A stretch of DNA of 64,000 bases from Bacillus sp. FJAT-27264 (GTDB lineage: Bacteria; Bacillota; Bacilli; Paenibacillales; Paenibacillaceae): contig NZ_MAQW01000012.1 of the NCBI RefSeq assembly GCF_001682855.1, positions 806,001 through 870,000 of the forward strand, read 5' to 3'. A program made the position numbers and the translations under genes. This document shows positions 41,944-50,525 of this stretch, piece by piece (the stretch's first letter is position 1; each line of letters starts with the position of its first letter). The notes under the pieces were generated by a model. That model searched no databases, had not been told where the DNA came from, and worked only from the letters and a program-made list of their open reading frames with translations.

Positions 41944-42335
41944 TGCTTGACTTTATAAGCTTGCGAGATCGCTCTATCCAGAACAAAGACGACAGTAATT
42001 CCGATAGTATACCTGAGTAGATCAATCCATAGGAACCCTTTTCCTAATACCAAGCCTCCCAGTACAGTAGCACGTATGTTGTTTATCCAGTCCGCTTGAT
42101 ATAACTGGCTGAATTCAATGCCATAACTGAACAGCAGACTTAGCCAGAAAGAGAGCAAGAGCTGTCGTTTAGTTAATACCAGCCGGAAACCGAAGTAGAC
42201 CATACTGCCCCATAGCGCATCGCCAAAATGTTTGGAGATAAACAGCGGCAACACATCCGCAAACACCCTGGAGCCAAGGCCAAGCACGATGACGAGCAGA
42301 ACGACGGCAAGGTAGATTAGTTTAGTTCTCCACAT
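41934..42335 (-). CDS. DUF2809 membrane protein
   Basis: This 133-residue protein has four predicted helices and the DUF2809 pattern (LVIVLGLGSRVFADVLPLFISKHFGDALWGSMVYFG, SYGIEFSQLYQADWINNIRAT). The family has unknown function. It is the first gene of a two-gene unit with amj, overlapping by 10 bp, so a role in the envelope is possible by association. Confidence 0.85.
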   Translation of the reverse strand: MWRTKLIYLAVVLLVIVLGLGSRVFADVLPLFISKHFGDALWGSMVYFGFRLVLTKRQLLLSFWLSLLFSYGIEFSQLYQADWINNIRATVLGGLVLGKGFLWIDLLRYTIGITVVFVLDRAISQAYKVKHWR

Positions 42336-42413
42336 GATATAAATCCCTATAAATATATGTTTTCATCATTGCCTCCAAATTGATGTCCATGACTTCTACT
42401 AACAAATGATGCT

Positions 42414-42887
42414 TTATTCAAATATCGGTTTTAAGGAAGAACTGTTCTTTGCAAAAATCTCTTTCGGATAAGGAATCGCTAGCTCTGGCAGTTCTTCTTC
42501 CTTAAAAAACTTCAGTTCTTCCGCCTCTCCATCCAGTCCCACTAGCGTTCTATTGATCATTGAACATTCAAATACCATGGCCAGATACTCCACCTGATGA
42601 CCATTGTTATATTCGAATCTAAATTTCTCACCGCCAAATACGCCGATCATCCGGTTCGGATTAACCATGAGTCCCGTCTCCTCGTATACCTCTCTGCGTA
42701 TAGAACGTGATGGTTTCTCTCCCGGTTCGATGGCGCCTGCAGGCAGGCCCCACAGTGTCTCGCCTGGCTTGCGGATAAACAAGATCTCATCTTCTTCATT
42801 TCTTATGACTGCCGCTACAGAGGGAATTAGTAGCAACTCTGGTCCGATCTTTTCCCGTAATCCTCGATAATACTCAGACATTGGCAT
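42414..42887 (-). CDS. NUDIX hydrolase
   Basis: This 157-residue enzyme has an intact Nudix box, GAIEPGEKPSRSIRREVYEETGL (G-x5-E-x7-RE-x2-EE-x-G). It hydrolyses a nucleoside diphosphate linked to another group; the substrate is undefined. An N-terminal helix (MSEYYRGLREKIGPE) precedes the beta core starting LLIPSVAAVIRNEEDEILFI. Two ATGs lie close together at the start (42887, 42881). It is leftward in front of the DUF2809-amj pair, with about 80 bp between. Confidence 0.92.
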   Translation of the reverse strand: MPMSEYYRGLREKIGPELLLIPSVAAVIRNEEDEILFIRKPGETLWGLPAGAIEPGEKPSRSIRREVYEETGLMVNPNRMIGVFGGEKFRFEYNNGHQVEYLAMVFECSMINRTLVGLDGEAEELKFFKEEELPELAIPYPKEIFAKNSSSLKPIFE

Positions 42888-43111
42888 GGCTAACCATCCT
42901 TTGGGTTTATGACGTGACCTTAATTAAACTACTATATATGTATATTAGACAAAGCCCCACGGTTGACCTTGTTCATCTTAACTTTTTCTTCCATCGGTTC
43001 AAGAGCATACAAAACGCGCACCTGTTGTAGTGAATTTGCATAGTCCCGGCTGATTACTGCCACAATAGATAAGCACCATGCCAATCATTCGATGCCAGGG
43101 AGGATTATACA

Positions 43112-43288
43112 ATGAGTCCAGTCAAACCGGATAAAAACCTGATCAACACAGTAAGTGACCTTGAGACGACACCTGTAACAAGCCAGCAAGCCCAGCAGCT
43201 CGGACAAAAGAAGAAGGACCACCGGAAAGAAATGATCAGTAGTGATGATCAGAAATTCCAGAAGAATGAACAGAATACGTATAAATAA
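43112..43288 (+). CDS. Small hydrophilic protein (58 aa)
   Basis: ATG 43112 is preceded by GGGAGGATTATACA, an excellent ribosome site, and the frame ends at TAA 43286-43288 just before a strong terminator. The product is very hydrophilic and rich in Lys, Gln and Asp (QQLGQKKKDHRKEMISSDDQ), with no signal or membrane segment. It resembles in style the small acid-soluble or stress proteins of spore formers, but no family could be named. Ribosome site plus terminator argue that it is real. Confidence 0.7.
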   Translation: MSPVKPDKNLINTVSDLETTPVTSQQAQQLGQKKKDHRKEMISSDDQKFQKNEQNTYK

Positions 43289-43292
43289 TGTA

Positions 43293-43331
43293 AAAAAGGG
43301 AGCTCTGTACCTCTGTACAGGGTTCCCTTTT
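43293..43331 (+). terminator. Terminator of the 58-aa gene
   Basis: AAAAGGGA..CTGTAC pairs with GTACAG..TCCCTTTT around CTCT, directly behind the stop codon. Confidence 0.8.
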
Positions 43332-43403
43332 GATCGTTAGGCCCAGCCTCTCATTATTAAGAAGACTATGCGCCCTTCATGATATTATTTCGTAGAAAAT
43401 CCT

Positions 43404-44066
43404 CTAACTCTCTCCTAGCTCCATTTCTTTCTGCCCCCGAGCTCGGGTCCAGCAGGTCCATAGCAGATCCGCACTAAATAACAGGATCACTAACGGCATG
43501 GCTATCTGCCACACCACCCCCACCTGACGGTACAACAACACCATGAGCGGCTGAAGCACATACATACAAGCAACGGACAACATCCACCAGTATAAAGAAA
43601 AGCGCAGGCAAATATGTCCGTGAAGCTGGTAAGACATACCGGAGTAGTCCCACCATTGCTTGTGAAAAGCTTTTTGCAGTAGCCAACCACTAGCGTATTC
43701 AACTGCTGACGGTATCAGTAAGGCACACAACAGAAATATTGGAAGCGATACTTCCAAGTCCCGAACAGCCAGCAACAATAGCGGAGCCAAGCCGTACATC
43801 GGTTTGAATGGACCTCGCAGAAAACCTTCTTTACGAAAGGTGCCCTGGCTATATAAATTGTAGGTTCCTTCGAGTACCCAGCCCAGAAAGGAATACATCA
43901 TAAAGTAAAAAAGGTACTCGCTAACCACAACAACTGGTCCGTAGTTATACAATGAGATAAACGATGTTCGTGTGGAAATTGAAATGGAACTCGCCCCCTG
44001 ACTGTACATCTGGTGAATGAAGAACGGGACATAGTATGCCTTTCTTTCACTGGCAATATTCTGCAA
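43404..44066 (-). CDS. Putative ABC-transporter-like membrane protein (PF06541/CmpB type)
   Basis: The frame covers up to 220 residues with about five helices. The family pattern is clear: MMYSFLGWVLEGTYNLYSQGTFRKEGFLRGPFKPMYG, EYASGWLLQKAFHKQWWDYSG, then the GHICLRFSLYWWML box. Members are annotated as putative ABC-type permeases, but no ATPase is nearby and the role is unknown. The start is unclear: TTG 44066 lacks a good ribosome site, and ATGs within the first 45 codons may be used. The conserved part begins near residue 50. Confidence 0.82.
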   Translation of the reverse strand: MQNIASERKAYYVPFFIHQMYSQGASSISISTRTSFISLYNYGPVVVVSEYLFYFMMYSFLGWVLEGTYNLYSQGTFRKEGFLRGPFKPMYGLAPLLLLAVRDLEVSLPIFLLCALLIPSAVEYASGWLLQKAFHKQWWDYSGMSYQLHGHICLRFSLYWWMLSVACMYVLQPLMVLLYRQVGVVWQIAMPLVILLFSADLLWTCWTRARGQKEMELGES

Positions 44067-44148
44067 TGCCTTCGCTTCCGCACAAAAAAGACATCACCCT
44101 CATCGGCAGGCTGCTTTAGGCACATTTCCTTTTGCTGTAAGCATAACA

Positions 44149-44177
44149 AAACAGACCACCCATATGGGTGGCCTGTT
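44149..44177. terminator. Terminator of the 59-aa gene
   Basis: AACAGACCACCC / GGGTGG-CCTGTT around ATAT. The minus strand continues TTGTTATG. Confidence 0.7.
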
Positions 44178-44185
44178 CGGCGTTC

Positions 44186-44365
44186 TTATCGCTGATTCTT
44201 TGGAAGCGGGTCAGGATGCGCCGATTCCGCAGGTTTAGCGACCCAATCGTCTGCCTGCGGCTCGATGTCGACCCCATTCTCCATCTTCTTGATTTCCGCT
44301 AGTGAATCGCCGGATTTATTTTTCTTATTGCGGATGTCCGCTTCATTCTGAACATGATCCGTCAC
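44186..44365 (-). CDS. Small hydrophilic protein (59 aa)
   Basis: A GTG start at 44365 follows AAAAGGAGG at seven bases. The longer frame from 44392 would place that ribosome site inside the gene. The product is charged and Asp/Glu/Pro-rich (SGDSLAEIKKMENGVDIEPQ, DDWVAKPAESAHPDPLPK), with no membrane segment. It resembles in composition the other small protein at 43112-43288. No family was recognised. A good terminator follows. Confidence 0.68.
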   Translation of the reverse strand: MTDHVQNEADIRNKKNKSGDSLAEIKKMENGVDIEPQADDWVAKPAESAHPDPLPKNQR

Positions 44366-44551
44366 GTGGAATCCTCCTTTTGGGCTGTACAATGTTGGTT
44401 CTTAGTTATCGTTACCCGTTGAGGTTGTTTCCAAACATGACATATTTGACGCTCCGGTCGAATGATCTTAGGAGCGCTGAGGAGACTCTAGACGGCAACA
44501 AATGCGCGGACAACGACGGCAAGACAGCTGTACCGCAGCTTCTTCATAGGC

Positions 44552-45457
44552 TCATTCGCTGTAGACTCTGAACACAATATCCTGCTCGTAACTCCCGCTT
44601 CCGCATCCATATAATGCCAGTCGGCCCCGCCTTCGGTTCACTTCTGCAGCCGTAACCCTGAATGTCCATTGCTCGTGATGCCAACAAATATCAGCCAGCG
44701 TCACCTCGGAAATCTGTTGTCCATCCATATATGTGCCACTGGCGTTAATCCGCAACACTTTTAGCAGACCCCGCCGATTCACTTCATTCTTCCAATAATC
44801 CGCGGTCAGGGAATTCCTCAGTTTGCTTGACTCCCCAGGTCCGCTCCATCTCCCCAAATCTCTTTCGTTCAGTGTAAAGATGATGTCTGTCGGCCATTTC
44901 TCGTTCACATGGGACGCCTCGGAGCCGATTTCCATGGAGATTTCAATCTCTTGCACCGCGATGTCCCTGAAAAGATAATTAGGCACTTTGTATTCTACGT
45001 ATCCCTTATCAAGCCATAGGACGCTGGTATCCGCATGGCATGGGTCTCTGAACCTCCGCGCATCATCATCACAGTAGCCCACCACTTTATCAGTGCCCAT
45101 AATTCCGCAGCCAGGCGCGACTTGCAGATCGGTGTAATGCCCAACAGGGACAGACACCTCGACGACTTTTCGGGCAACCGCACTTGCCCCGGCCAGCTTC
45201 ACCAGGAAGTAGTTCGCAGACAGCGAACAGTACTTATAGGTACCGCCGTCGATCCGCTTCATTTTCGAGCTAACAATGCCTGCTTTCTGCAATTTGACTA
45301 CATGAGAACTGACAATTGCACTGCTAAGATGAAGCTCCGCAGCCAGCTCCTTGATATGCATTTCCCTCGCACCCAGCAGATCTACAATTCGCAGACGGAC
45401 TTCGCTGGCGAGTGCTTCATACACCCTAAGGGATTGGGTATCTGTTGTTAAGTACAT
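44552..45457 (-). CDS. ArsR-type winged-helix regulator with large C-terminal domain
   Basis: This 301-residue protein has an ArsR/SmtB-like winged helix at about 5-85 (LASEVRLRIVDLLGAREMHIKELAAELHLSSAIVSSHVVKL). A C-terminal domain of about 200 residues, mainly beta strands, follows; it includes GTDKVVGYCDDDARRFRDPCHADTSVLW and ends YGCGSGSYEQDIVF. The metal-binding ELCVC motif of ArsR is absent. The C-terminal part is probably a ligand domain, perhaps for a sugar, as in similarly built proteins of Paenibacillus, though this is from memory. There is no obvious divergent target. The region downstream (44393-44551) holds only the small gene's 5' side. Confidence 0.82.
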   Translation of the reverse strand: MYLTTDTQSLRVYEALASEVRLRIVDLLGAREMHIKELAAELHLSSAIVSSHVVKLQKAGIVSSKMKRIDGGTYKYCSLSANYFLVKLAGASAVARKVVEVSVPVGHYTDLQVAPGCGIMGTDKVVGYCDDDARRFRDPCHADTSVLWLDKGYVEYKVPNYLFRDIAVQEIEISMEIGSEASHVNEKWPTDIIFTLNERDLGRWSGPGESSKLRNSLTADYWKNEVNRRGLLKVLRINASGTYMDGQQISEVTLADICWHHEQWTFRVTAAEVNRRRGRLALYGCGSGSYEQDIVFRVYSE

Positions 45458-45549
45458 GTGAACACCTCCATAATCATGATGGTCATGAAATTATATATCA
45501 AGGAACAGAATAAATACATAATTTTGGATAAAGATTGGAGAGTCTCATA

Positions 45550-45583
45550 AAAAAAACAGGCACGGAGTTTTCCGGCCTGTTCT
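45550..45583 (-). terminator. Terminator of the nitroreductase gene
   Basis: AACAGGC-CGG pairs with CCG-GCCTGTT on the minus strand and is followed by TTTTTT. Confidence 0.85.
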
Positions 45584-45596
45584 TGATATCATTTTC

Positions 45597-46268
45597 TTAC
45601 ACCCACTGAATTACCTGACCAGCATCTTGTCGTATCTTCCTGCGCGGCTCGTTAAGCCGATATCCAAATGCCACCATACAGGAAATGCCAAAGTGATCGG
45701 CGTCCATAATCCCTTCTGCGGACAGGATTTCTTCAATCTTACGTTTGTTAAAGCCCTCAATGGGGCAGGAGTCTACTCCGATTTGCGCTGCAGCAGTCAT
45801 CATATTGCCTAACGCAATATAGGATTGTCGGCAACCCCATTCAAAAAGCGCCCGGTCATTATCTTTCAGTTCAAAATCATTGTTCAGGAACGCATCGAAC
45901 TTGTTTTTCCTTCCCTCGATGACCTCAGGTGGCAAGCTTTGAACATTTTGCATTAGTTCACTGAGATAATTGGAATCAGACTGCAGATCTTTAGGCAGTC
46001 TGGACAAAATAAGTACGAAATGGCTCGCCGTCCGCAGTTGTTTCTGCGCTCCCCAGGCATTGTCATATAATTTCTCACGGAGCGCCGGGTTCTGAACCAC
46101 AACAAATTTCCATGGTTCAAAGCCAAAAGAGCTTGGGGATAAGCGTCCAGTCTCCAATATAAATTCAAAATCCTCATCATTGATTTTTTTGCTGCTATCA
46201 AATTCTTTGGTGGCATGTCTGAAGCTGTAAGCTGACAGGATTTCTTTTTTCACAGATGTTGTCTCCAC
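45597..46268 (-). CDS. NAD(P)H-dependent oxidoreductase, nitroreductase family
   Basis: GTG 46268 with GAGAGGG at about seven bases gives 223 residues; ATG 46292 would add eight. FMN-binding features are FRHATKEFD near the start, LSPSSFGFEPWKFVVVQN, QSYIALGNMMTAAAQIGVDSCPIEGF and a terminal FGISCMVAFGYRLNEPRRKIRQ. The family reduces nitro groups, quinones or azo dyes with NAD(P)H and FMN. It is divergent from an HxlR regulator with an inverted repeat between them, a common arrangement for electrophile-sensing HxlR/YodB proteins. Confidence 0.92.
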   Translation of the reverse strand: METTSVKKEILSAYSFRHATKEFDSSKKINDEDFEFILETGRLSPSSFGFEPWKFVVVQNPALREKLYDNAWGAQKQLRTASHFVLILSRLPKDLQSDSNYLSELMQNVQSLPPEVIEGRKNKFDAFLNNDFELKDNDRALFEWGCRQSYIALGNMMTAAAQIGVDSCPIEGFNKRKIEEILSAEGIMDADHFGISCMVAFGYRLNEPRRKIRQDAGQVIQWV

Positions 46269-46371
46269 TATTGATCCCTCTCTTCTTCTCATTGAATTGA
46301 CGTATAACCGATCACAGATTTAATATTAAGTTATATACTTCGTTTTTATAAGTACGCACATTAATGTGGTG

Positions 46372-46391
46372 TAGTATACAAAATGATACTA
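46372..46391. promoter_or_regulatory. HxlR operator candidate
   Basis: TAGTAT-N8-ATACTA lies just before the HxlR ribosome site, in the divergent region with the nitroreductase gene. Confidence 0.4.
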
Positions 46392-46406
46392 AGGAGAGAA
46401 GATCTC

Positions 46407-46802
46407 ATGCCTAATCGAAAAAGCCGCTTTAGCGACGATATCTCACTGGACACAGGGCAAGCTTGCCCTGTAGAACATACACTGAATGTCATCGGTGGCA
46501 AATGGAAGGGAATTTTGCTGTATCATCTAATGGATGGGACCAAACGATTCAGCGAATTCCGCCGAATCTGTCCAGCAATTACCCAGCGGATGCTGACCCT
46601 GCAGCTTCGTGAATTAGAAGAAGACGGTGTAGTGCACCGTGAAGTGTACCATCAGGTTCCTCCCAAAGTGGAATATTCGTTGACCGAATTTGGAAGAACC
46701 TTAACTCCGATCATAATACTTATGAAGGATTGGGGTGAGGAATATAAAATAAAACAGCTTTCTACAGAAAGCTGCCGCATAGACACAGAAGCCTGCCAAT
46801 AA
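46407..46802 (+). CDS. HxlR family transcriptional regulator
   Basis: The ATG at 46407 with AAGGAG gives 131 residues; the ATG at 46383 precedes the ribosome site. The winged helix reads [55 protein letters not shown]. The Cys in the N-terminal ACPVEH position corresponds to the redox-sensing Cys of YodB/HypR-type proteins. It probably represses the divergent nitroreductase and senses quinone or oxidant stress (inference). Two more Cys residues near the end (SCRIDTEACQ) are unusual. Confidence 0.9.
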   Translation: MPNRKSRFSDDISLDTGQACPVEHTLNVIGGKWKGILLYHLMDGTKRFSEFRRICPAITQRMLTLQLRELEEDGVVHREVYHQVPPKVEYSLTEFGRTLTPIIILMKDWGEEYKIKQLSTESCRIDTEACQ

Positions 46803-46910
46803 GGCCGGTTTTTTTGCCTATTTTATCGTGTGGATAGGGTTTACTGTATGAAGATCCACCTTCGTGCGAACACTAGTTACGCCATGCGCCGGTTCACTCC
46901 AGCCCCTGAA

Positions 46911-47705
46911 CTATTCCCGTCGCCGATACACTCCAGGGGATACACCGTAACGCTCCCGGAACACCTTATGAAAATACGTGTAACTGCCAAAGCCGCATTC
47001 TTCTGCGATACGTTCCAGAGTGTAGTTGCTGTTATCCATAAGGCTCAGGGCCATAGCCAGACGGATTTGCTTGGCATATTGAATCACGGAATAACCAAAC
47101 TGCGCCTTGAACAGATGTACCGCTCTTGTCGGACTGATTCCGGCATGGGAGGCCACATCTTCCAGACGAATAACCGAGGTAGCATGCTCTTCGATGTAAC
47201 CTTTCATTTTGAGGGCAAGCAGTAGCGAAGCGGATGAGGTCACAGGTGCCTCCTCAATGGCCCGGTCGAGCAGCAGACATAAAGCCTTGAATAAGGCCTC
47301 AAGGATTTCTGCGTTGCCACCGTCAAGCCTTCTTTGTTCAAGGATAAGCTGCTGCCATACACTGTGTATTTTGCCGACATCAGCAATTCTGATTTTCTTC
47401 GGGCGCTCGCGTTTGTTCCACCAGTAATCCACCCAGTCACCCGTACACATGACAAAATAATCGCCGCTGTGGCCCAGCGGACTTTGCTTCTCTCCGATCC
47501 GCAGATCGTAGATCTCCCCCGGAGGGAATAAAAGCATGTCACCAGGGAGGACGGTCACCATCTTACCGTCGATCAGCGCTTCGGACTCCCCTTCTACCTG
47601 GAGCCGGATGATATAGGTTTCGAGACCGTTTCGGAATAACTGCCGAAAGGGCTGATCATGGCTAACGTAGGCGCTGAGCTGTATGTTTACGCCAATTTTT
47701 TCCAT
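46911..47705 (-). CDS. AraC family transcriptional regulator
   Basis: ATG 47705 (GAGGAG five bases upstream) gives 264 residues. An N-terminal cupin-like ligand-binding domain (about 20-110; YIIRLQVEGESEALIDGKMVTVLPGDMLLFPPGEIYDL) precedes two helix-turn-helices (about 165-264): VASHAGISPTRAVHLFKAQFGYSVIQY and the family signature IAEECGFGSYTYFHKVFRERYGVSPGVYRRR. It is divergent from a GH30 glycoside hydrolase, which it likely activates in response to a sugar. A palindrome lies just upstream of the GH30 -10 box. Confidence 0.92.
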   Translation of the reverse strand: MEKIGVNIQLSAYVSHDQPFRQLFRNGLETYIIRLQVEGESEALIDGKMVTVLPGDMLLFPPGEIYDLRIGEKQSPLGHSGDYFVMCTGDWVDYWWNKRERPKKIRIADVGKIHSVWQQLILEQRRLDGGNAEILEALFKALCLLLDRAIEEAPVTSSASLLLALKMKGYIEEHATSVIRLEDVASHAGISPTRAVHLFKAQFGYSVIQYAKQIRLAMALSLMDNSNYTLERIAEECGFGSYTYFHKVFRERYGVSPGVYRRRE

Positions 47706-47774
47706 AGTTACTCCTCTTTTCTTCACACATTCATGACCAGATTGATGAGGTTATTAGCCATATTGTTTCTTCAA

Positions 47775-47799
47775 AGGAGGCCGGAATTCCTCCTATAAT
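47775..47799 (+). promoter_or_regulatory. Operator/-10 region of the GH30 gene
   Basis: AGGAGG-N8-CCTCCT (47775-47794) abuts TATAAT (47794-47799), 35 bp upstream of the GH30 start. The position fits control by the divergent AraC protein. Confidence 0.4.
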
Positions 47800-47833
47800 A
47801 AATTTATGAAATTACCTAGGAGGTTATCGTCAC

Positions 47834-49180
47834 ATGAGCCAAGGAACTATTCGCGTCATCCAGACCGCTAAAGATACTGCAGATCGACTAACAGAAAAGC
47901 AAGCGCTTACGTTCATTCCTGACACCGAGGAAAAAGAAAACACGCTGATCAACATTTATGATGATCTTGAATATCAAGAAATTGAAGGCTTTGGCGGTGC
48001 GCTTACCGAAGCTTCGGCAGTAACACTGGCGAAGCTTAGCGAAGAGAACCAGAAGAAAGTCATTGATGCTTATTTTGATAAGGAGCAAGGCATTGGCTAC
48101 ACCCTGTGCCGCTCGCATATTCAAAGCTGCGACTTCTCACTAGGCAACTACACTTATGTAGAAGAGCAAGATGCCGAATTGACAACTTTCGATATCTCCC
48201 GTGATCACACGTCCATTATTCCGCTGATCAAGCGCGCTTCCAATGCTGTAGGTTCAGACTTCCGTCTCTTCTCCTCGCCATGGAGCCCTCCAGCCTTCAT
48301 GAAGACGAATGGCGAAATGAACAATGGCGGCAAGCTCAAACCGGAATACAGAGAAGCTTGGGCCAATCTTTTCGTTAAATACATCCAAGCCTATGCCGAA
48401 GAAGGCATCGATATTTGGGGAGTCAGCGTACAGAATGAAGCCAAAGCACAACAAATTTGGGATTCCTGTATCTACACCGCTGAGGAAGAAAAGGATTTTG
48501 TCCGCGATTACCTCGGACCTGCACTGGAGAAAGCTGGCTTGTCCCATGTTAAGGTATTGATATGGGATCACAACAAGGAACGTGTCTATGACCGTGCCAA
48601 GGTTGCTTTTGAAGATCAAGCTGCCTCCAAGTACATCTGGGGCATCTGCTTCCACTGGTACTCCGGTGATCACTTTGAAGCGTTGTCTGCGGTACATGAC
48701 CGCTTCCCGGATAAGAAACTCTTCTTCAGCGAAGGCTGTCAAGAAGGTGGCGTTCACCTCGGTTCCTGGAAGACAGGCGAGCGTTATGGCCATGACATCA
48801 TCGGCAACCTGAACAACTGGATGTCGACTTGGACCGACTGGAATATCCTGCTCGACGAGCAAGGTGGCCCTAACCATGTAGGCAACTTCTGCGATGCCCC
48901 GATTATTGGCGACACCGTACAGGATGAAGTCATCTTTGAGAGCTCCTACTACTACATCGGGCATTTCAGTAAATATATTCGTCCAGGCGCTAAGCGCATT
49001 GGAAGCTCCAAGTACACCGATCATCTGGAGACAACAGCGTTCCGCAACCCAGACGGAACCATTGCTGTTATCGTCATGAACCGGACTGACAATGAGCTGC
49101 CGTTCACCCTCCGTTGCCGTGAACAGCTAGCTGAAACCTCCATTCCGGGTCATGCGATCCAGACTCTATTGTTCAAATAG
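47834..49180 (+). CDS. GH30-family glycoside hydrolase (glucosylceramidase-like)
   Basis: This 448-residue enzyme has a (beta/alpha)8 barrel plus a side beta domain. The opening YQEIEGFGGALTEASAV is the GH30 signature. The acid/base Glu lies in WGVSVQNEAKA and the nucleophile Glu in KKLFFSEGC; both are intact. No signal peptide is seen, so it acts inside the cell on an imported beta-glycoside or oligosaccharide. The terminal VMNRTDNELPFTLRC belongs to the beta-sandwich domain. The ribosome site CCTAGGAGGTTATCGTCAC precedes ATG 47834. It is divergent from an AraC regulator and ends at a strong terminator. Beta-glucosidase or beta-xylosidase activity cannot be told apart. Confidence 0.93.
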   Translation: MSQGTIRVIQTAKDTADRLTEKQALTFIPDTEEKENTLINIYDDLEYQEIEGFGGALTEASAVTLAKLSEENQKKVIDAYFDKEQGIGYTLCRSHIQSCDFSLGNYTYVEEQDAELTTFDISRDHTSIIPLIKRASNAVGSDFRLFSSPWSPPAFMKTNGEMNNGGKLKPEYREAWANLFVKYIQAYAEEGIDIWGVSVQNEAKAQQIWDSCIYTAEEEKDFVRDYLGPALEKAGLSHVKVLIWDHNKERVYDRAKVAFEDQAASKYIWGICFHWYSGDHFEALSAVHDRFPDKKLFFSEGCQEGGVHLGSWKTGERYGHDIIGNLNNWMSTWTDWNILLDEQGGPNHVGNFCDAPIIGDTVQDEVIFESSYYYIGHFSKYIRPGAKRIGSSKYTDHLETTAFRNPDGTIAVIVMNRTDNELPFTLRCREQLAETSIPGHAIQTLLFK

Positions 49181-49187
49181 TGAACAA

Positions 49188-49229
49188 GAAAACGGGTACC
49201 TCCTTATTACTAGGACGGTACCCGTTTTC
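49188..49229. terminator. Bidirectional terminator
   Basis: Perfect 13-bp stem GAAAACGGGTACC / GGTACCCGTTTTC, with TTTG behind on the plus strand and TTG on the minus strand. It serves GH30 and lrgB. Confidence 0.88.
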
Positions 49230-49236
49230 TTTGTTG

Positions 49237-49923
49237 CTAGTGGTACAGCAGCCAGGCTACAAGTGGAGCAGTGAAGGAGCCTGCAATAGCGCAGACGGTC
49301 ATCGCGACCGAGCTCATGGACAAGGACTGTTCCCCATATTCCAGCGCCTTAGCCGTTCCTAGTGCATGTGAAGCCGTACCTAGACCAATCCCAATACCAA
49401 TCTCGCTACGGACTTTGAACAGCTTCAGGATGTACGGGCCAGCAATAGCACCGGTAAATCCGGCAATCATAACAAATACAGAGGTCAGGGACGACTCCCC
49501 ACCCATGCTGCCCGAGATCTGGATCGCTACTGGTGTCGTGATGGACTTGGGCAGAAGAGATAGAATGTACTGCTTCGGAAAGCCCATCAGCAGAGCCAGC
49601 AGGATTCCGCTGAACATTCCTACCAGGAGACCACTTAATGTACCTCCCAGAACTGCTGGAAGGTTACGACGCAGCACATGACGCTGATTATAGAGCGGAT
49701 ATGCTAAAGAGACCACTGCCGGACCCAGTAGTTTGTTGATCCACTGTCCGCCAATCATGTAAGTCTCGTAGGGAATTTCAAAGCACAGCATCAGGACGAC
49801 GACCATGAACGTCGCAGTTAAGGCTGGCATTAGAACAGGGATGCGAAATCTTTTATAGATCAAGGCCATCACCACATATATACTTACATTGACTAATACA
49901 ATTGCAATCGCAGTCAGAATCAT
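49237..49923 (-). CDS. lrgB: LrgB/CidB family membrane protein
   Basis: ATG 49923 (GGAAGGAAGCTTG upstream) gives 228 residues. It shares one base with the lrgA stop (TGATG). About seven helices and the LrgB pattern are visible: LLGPAVVSLAYPLYNQRHVL, LLPKSITTPVAIQISGSMGG and IGIGLGTASHALGTAKALEYGEQ. With LrgA it forms the holin/antiholin-like system that in Bacillota affects autolysis and exports or imports pyruvate or glycolate-like acids (family knowledge). No LytS/LytR regulators are present in this window. The extended frame to 49995 is rejected because the ribosome site lies inside it. Confidence 0.92.
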   Translation of the reverse strand: MILTAIAIVLVNVSIYVVMALIYKRFRIPVLMPALTATFMVVVLMLCFEIPYETYMIGGQWINKLLGPAVVSLAYPLYNQRHVLRRNLPAVLGGTLSGLLVGMFSGILLALLMGFPKQYILSLLPKSITTPVAIQISGSMGGESSLTSVFVMIAGFTGAIAGPYILKLFKVRSEIGIGIGLGTASHALGTAKALEYGEQSLSMSSVAMTVCAIAGSFTAPLVAWLLYH

Positions 49924-50327
49924 CAAGCTTCCTTCCCTTTCTCTTCTGTACCTGGCAGGGCTCTGGGTACATCTATGCTCCATCTGGCAAACCATCTGCT
50001 GGAATGCGCCGCCGCACCAATTGTGACTGCCGTACTCAAGACCAGCACTACAATCAGCAGCAGCCCTTTTCCGCTAAACAGGCTCAAGTGATTGACAATG
50101 CCAGCTGTCGCGGGAATAAAAAATAAGGGAAGATACGCCAAGATCGCCGCAGACCCGTGCTCAATCCAGCGGACAGGCACAACCCGGCACAGCAGCAGAA
50201 CAAAAAGAAGCAACAGGCCGATAATACTTCCCGGTATGGGAAGATGCAGAAGCTGCTTCACAGCCTCGCCAGCCAGGGAGAATAAGTACAGCAGTACCAC
50301 TTGAGCAATAATTCGCACAATCTTCAT
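49923..50327 (-). CDS. lrgA: LrgA/CidA family holin-like protein
   Basis: This 134-residue protein has four helices with the LrgA pattern: LYLFSLAGEAVKQLLHLPIPGSIIGLLLLFVLLL near the start and LAYLPLFFIPATAGIVNHLSLF in the middle. A basic C-terminus (EEKGKEA) overlaps the lrgB start by one base. It works with LrgB in membrane-potential-linked autolysis control or small-acid transport. It is the first gene of the pair. The start is at ATG 50327. Confidence 0.9.
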   Translation of the reverse strand: MKIVRIIAQVVLLYLFSLAGEAVKQLLHLPIPGSIIGLLLLFVLLLCRVVPVRWIEHGSAAILAYLPLFFIPATAGIVNHLSLFSGKGLLLIVVLVLSTAVTIGAAAHSSRWFARWSIDVPRALPGTEEKGKEA

Positions 50328-50525
50328 CAGACAAAAGTCCCTTCACGGAGTAAACTATCCTTAATGTTATTGTAAAAAATGGACTCTATCAGACTAACAG
50401 AGATTTCATGATTTTTTCAATGTATAATATGAAACTCTGATGTATTTTCACTAAGTGCCGATTTTTGTTATAATCAATTCAATTCGTACTTATGAATTGA
50501 GACATATAAGAAGGGGACGTTTGCA

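Noticed and set aside
48254..49024. 256-codon minus-strand frame in the GH30 gene
   Set aside because: Shadow frame opposite the intact GH30 coding sequence with both catalytic Glu residues.
49924..49995. N-terminal extension of lrgB
   Set aside because: The extension lies inside lrgA; the TGATG overlap and ribosome site fix the start at 49923.
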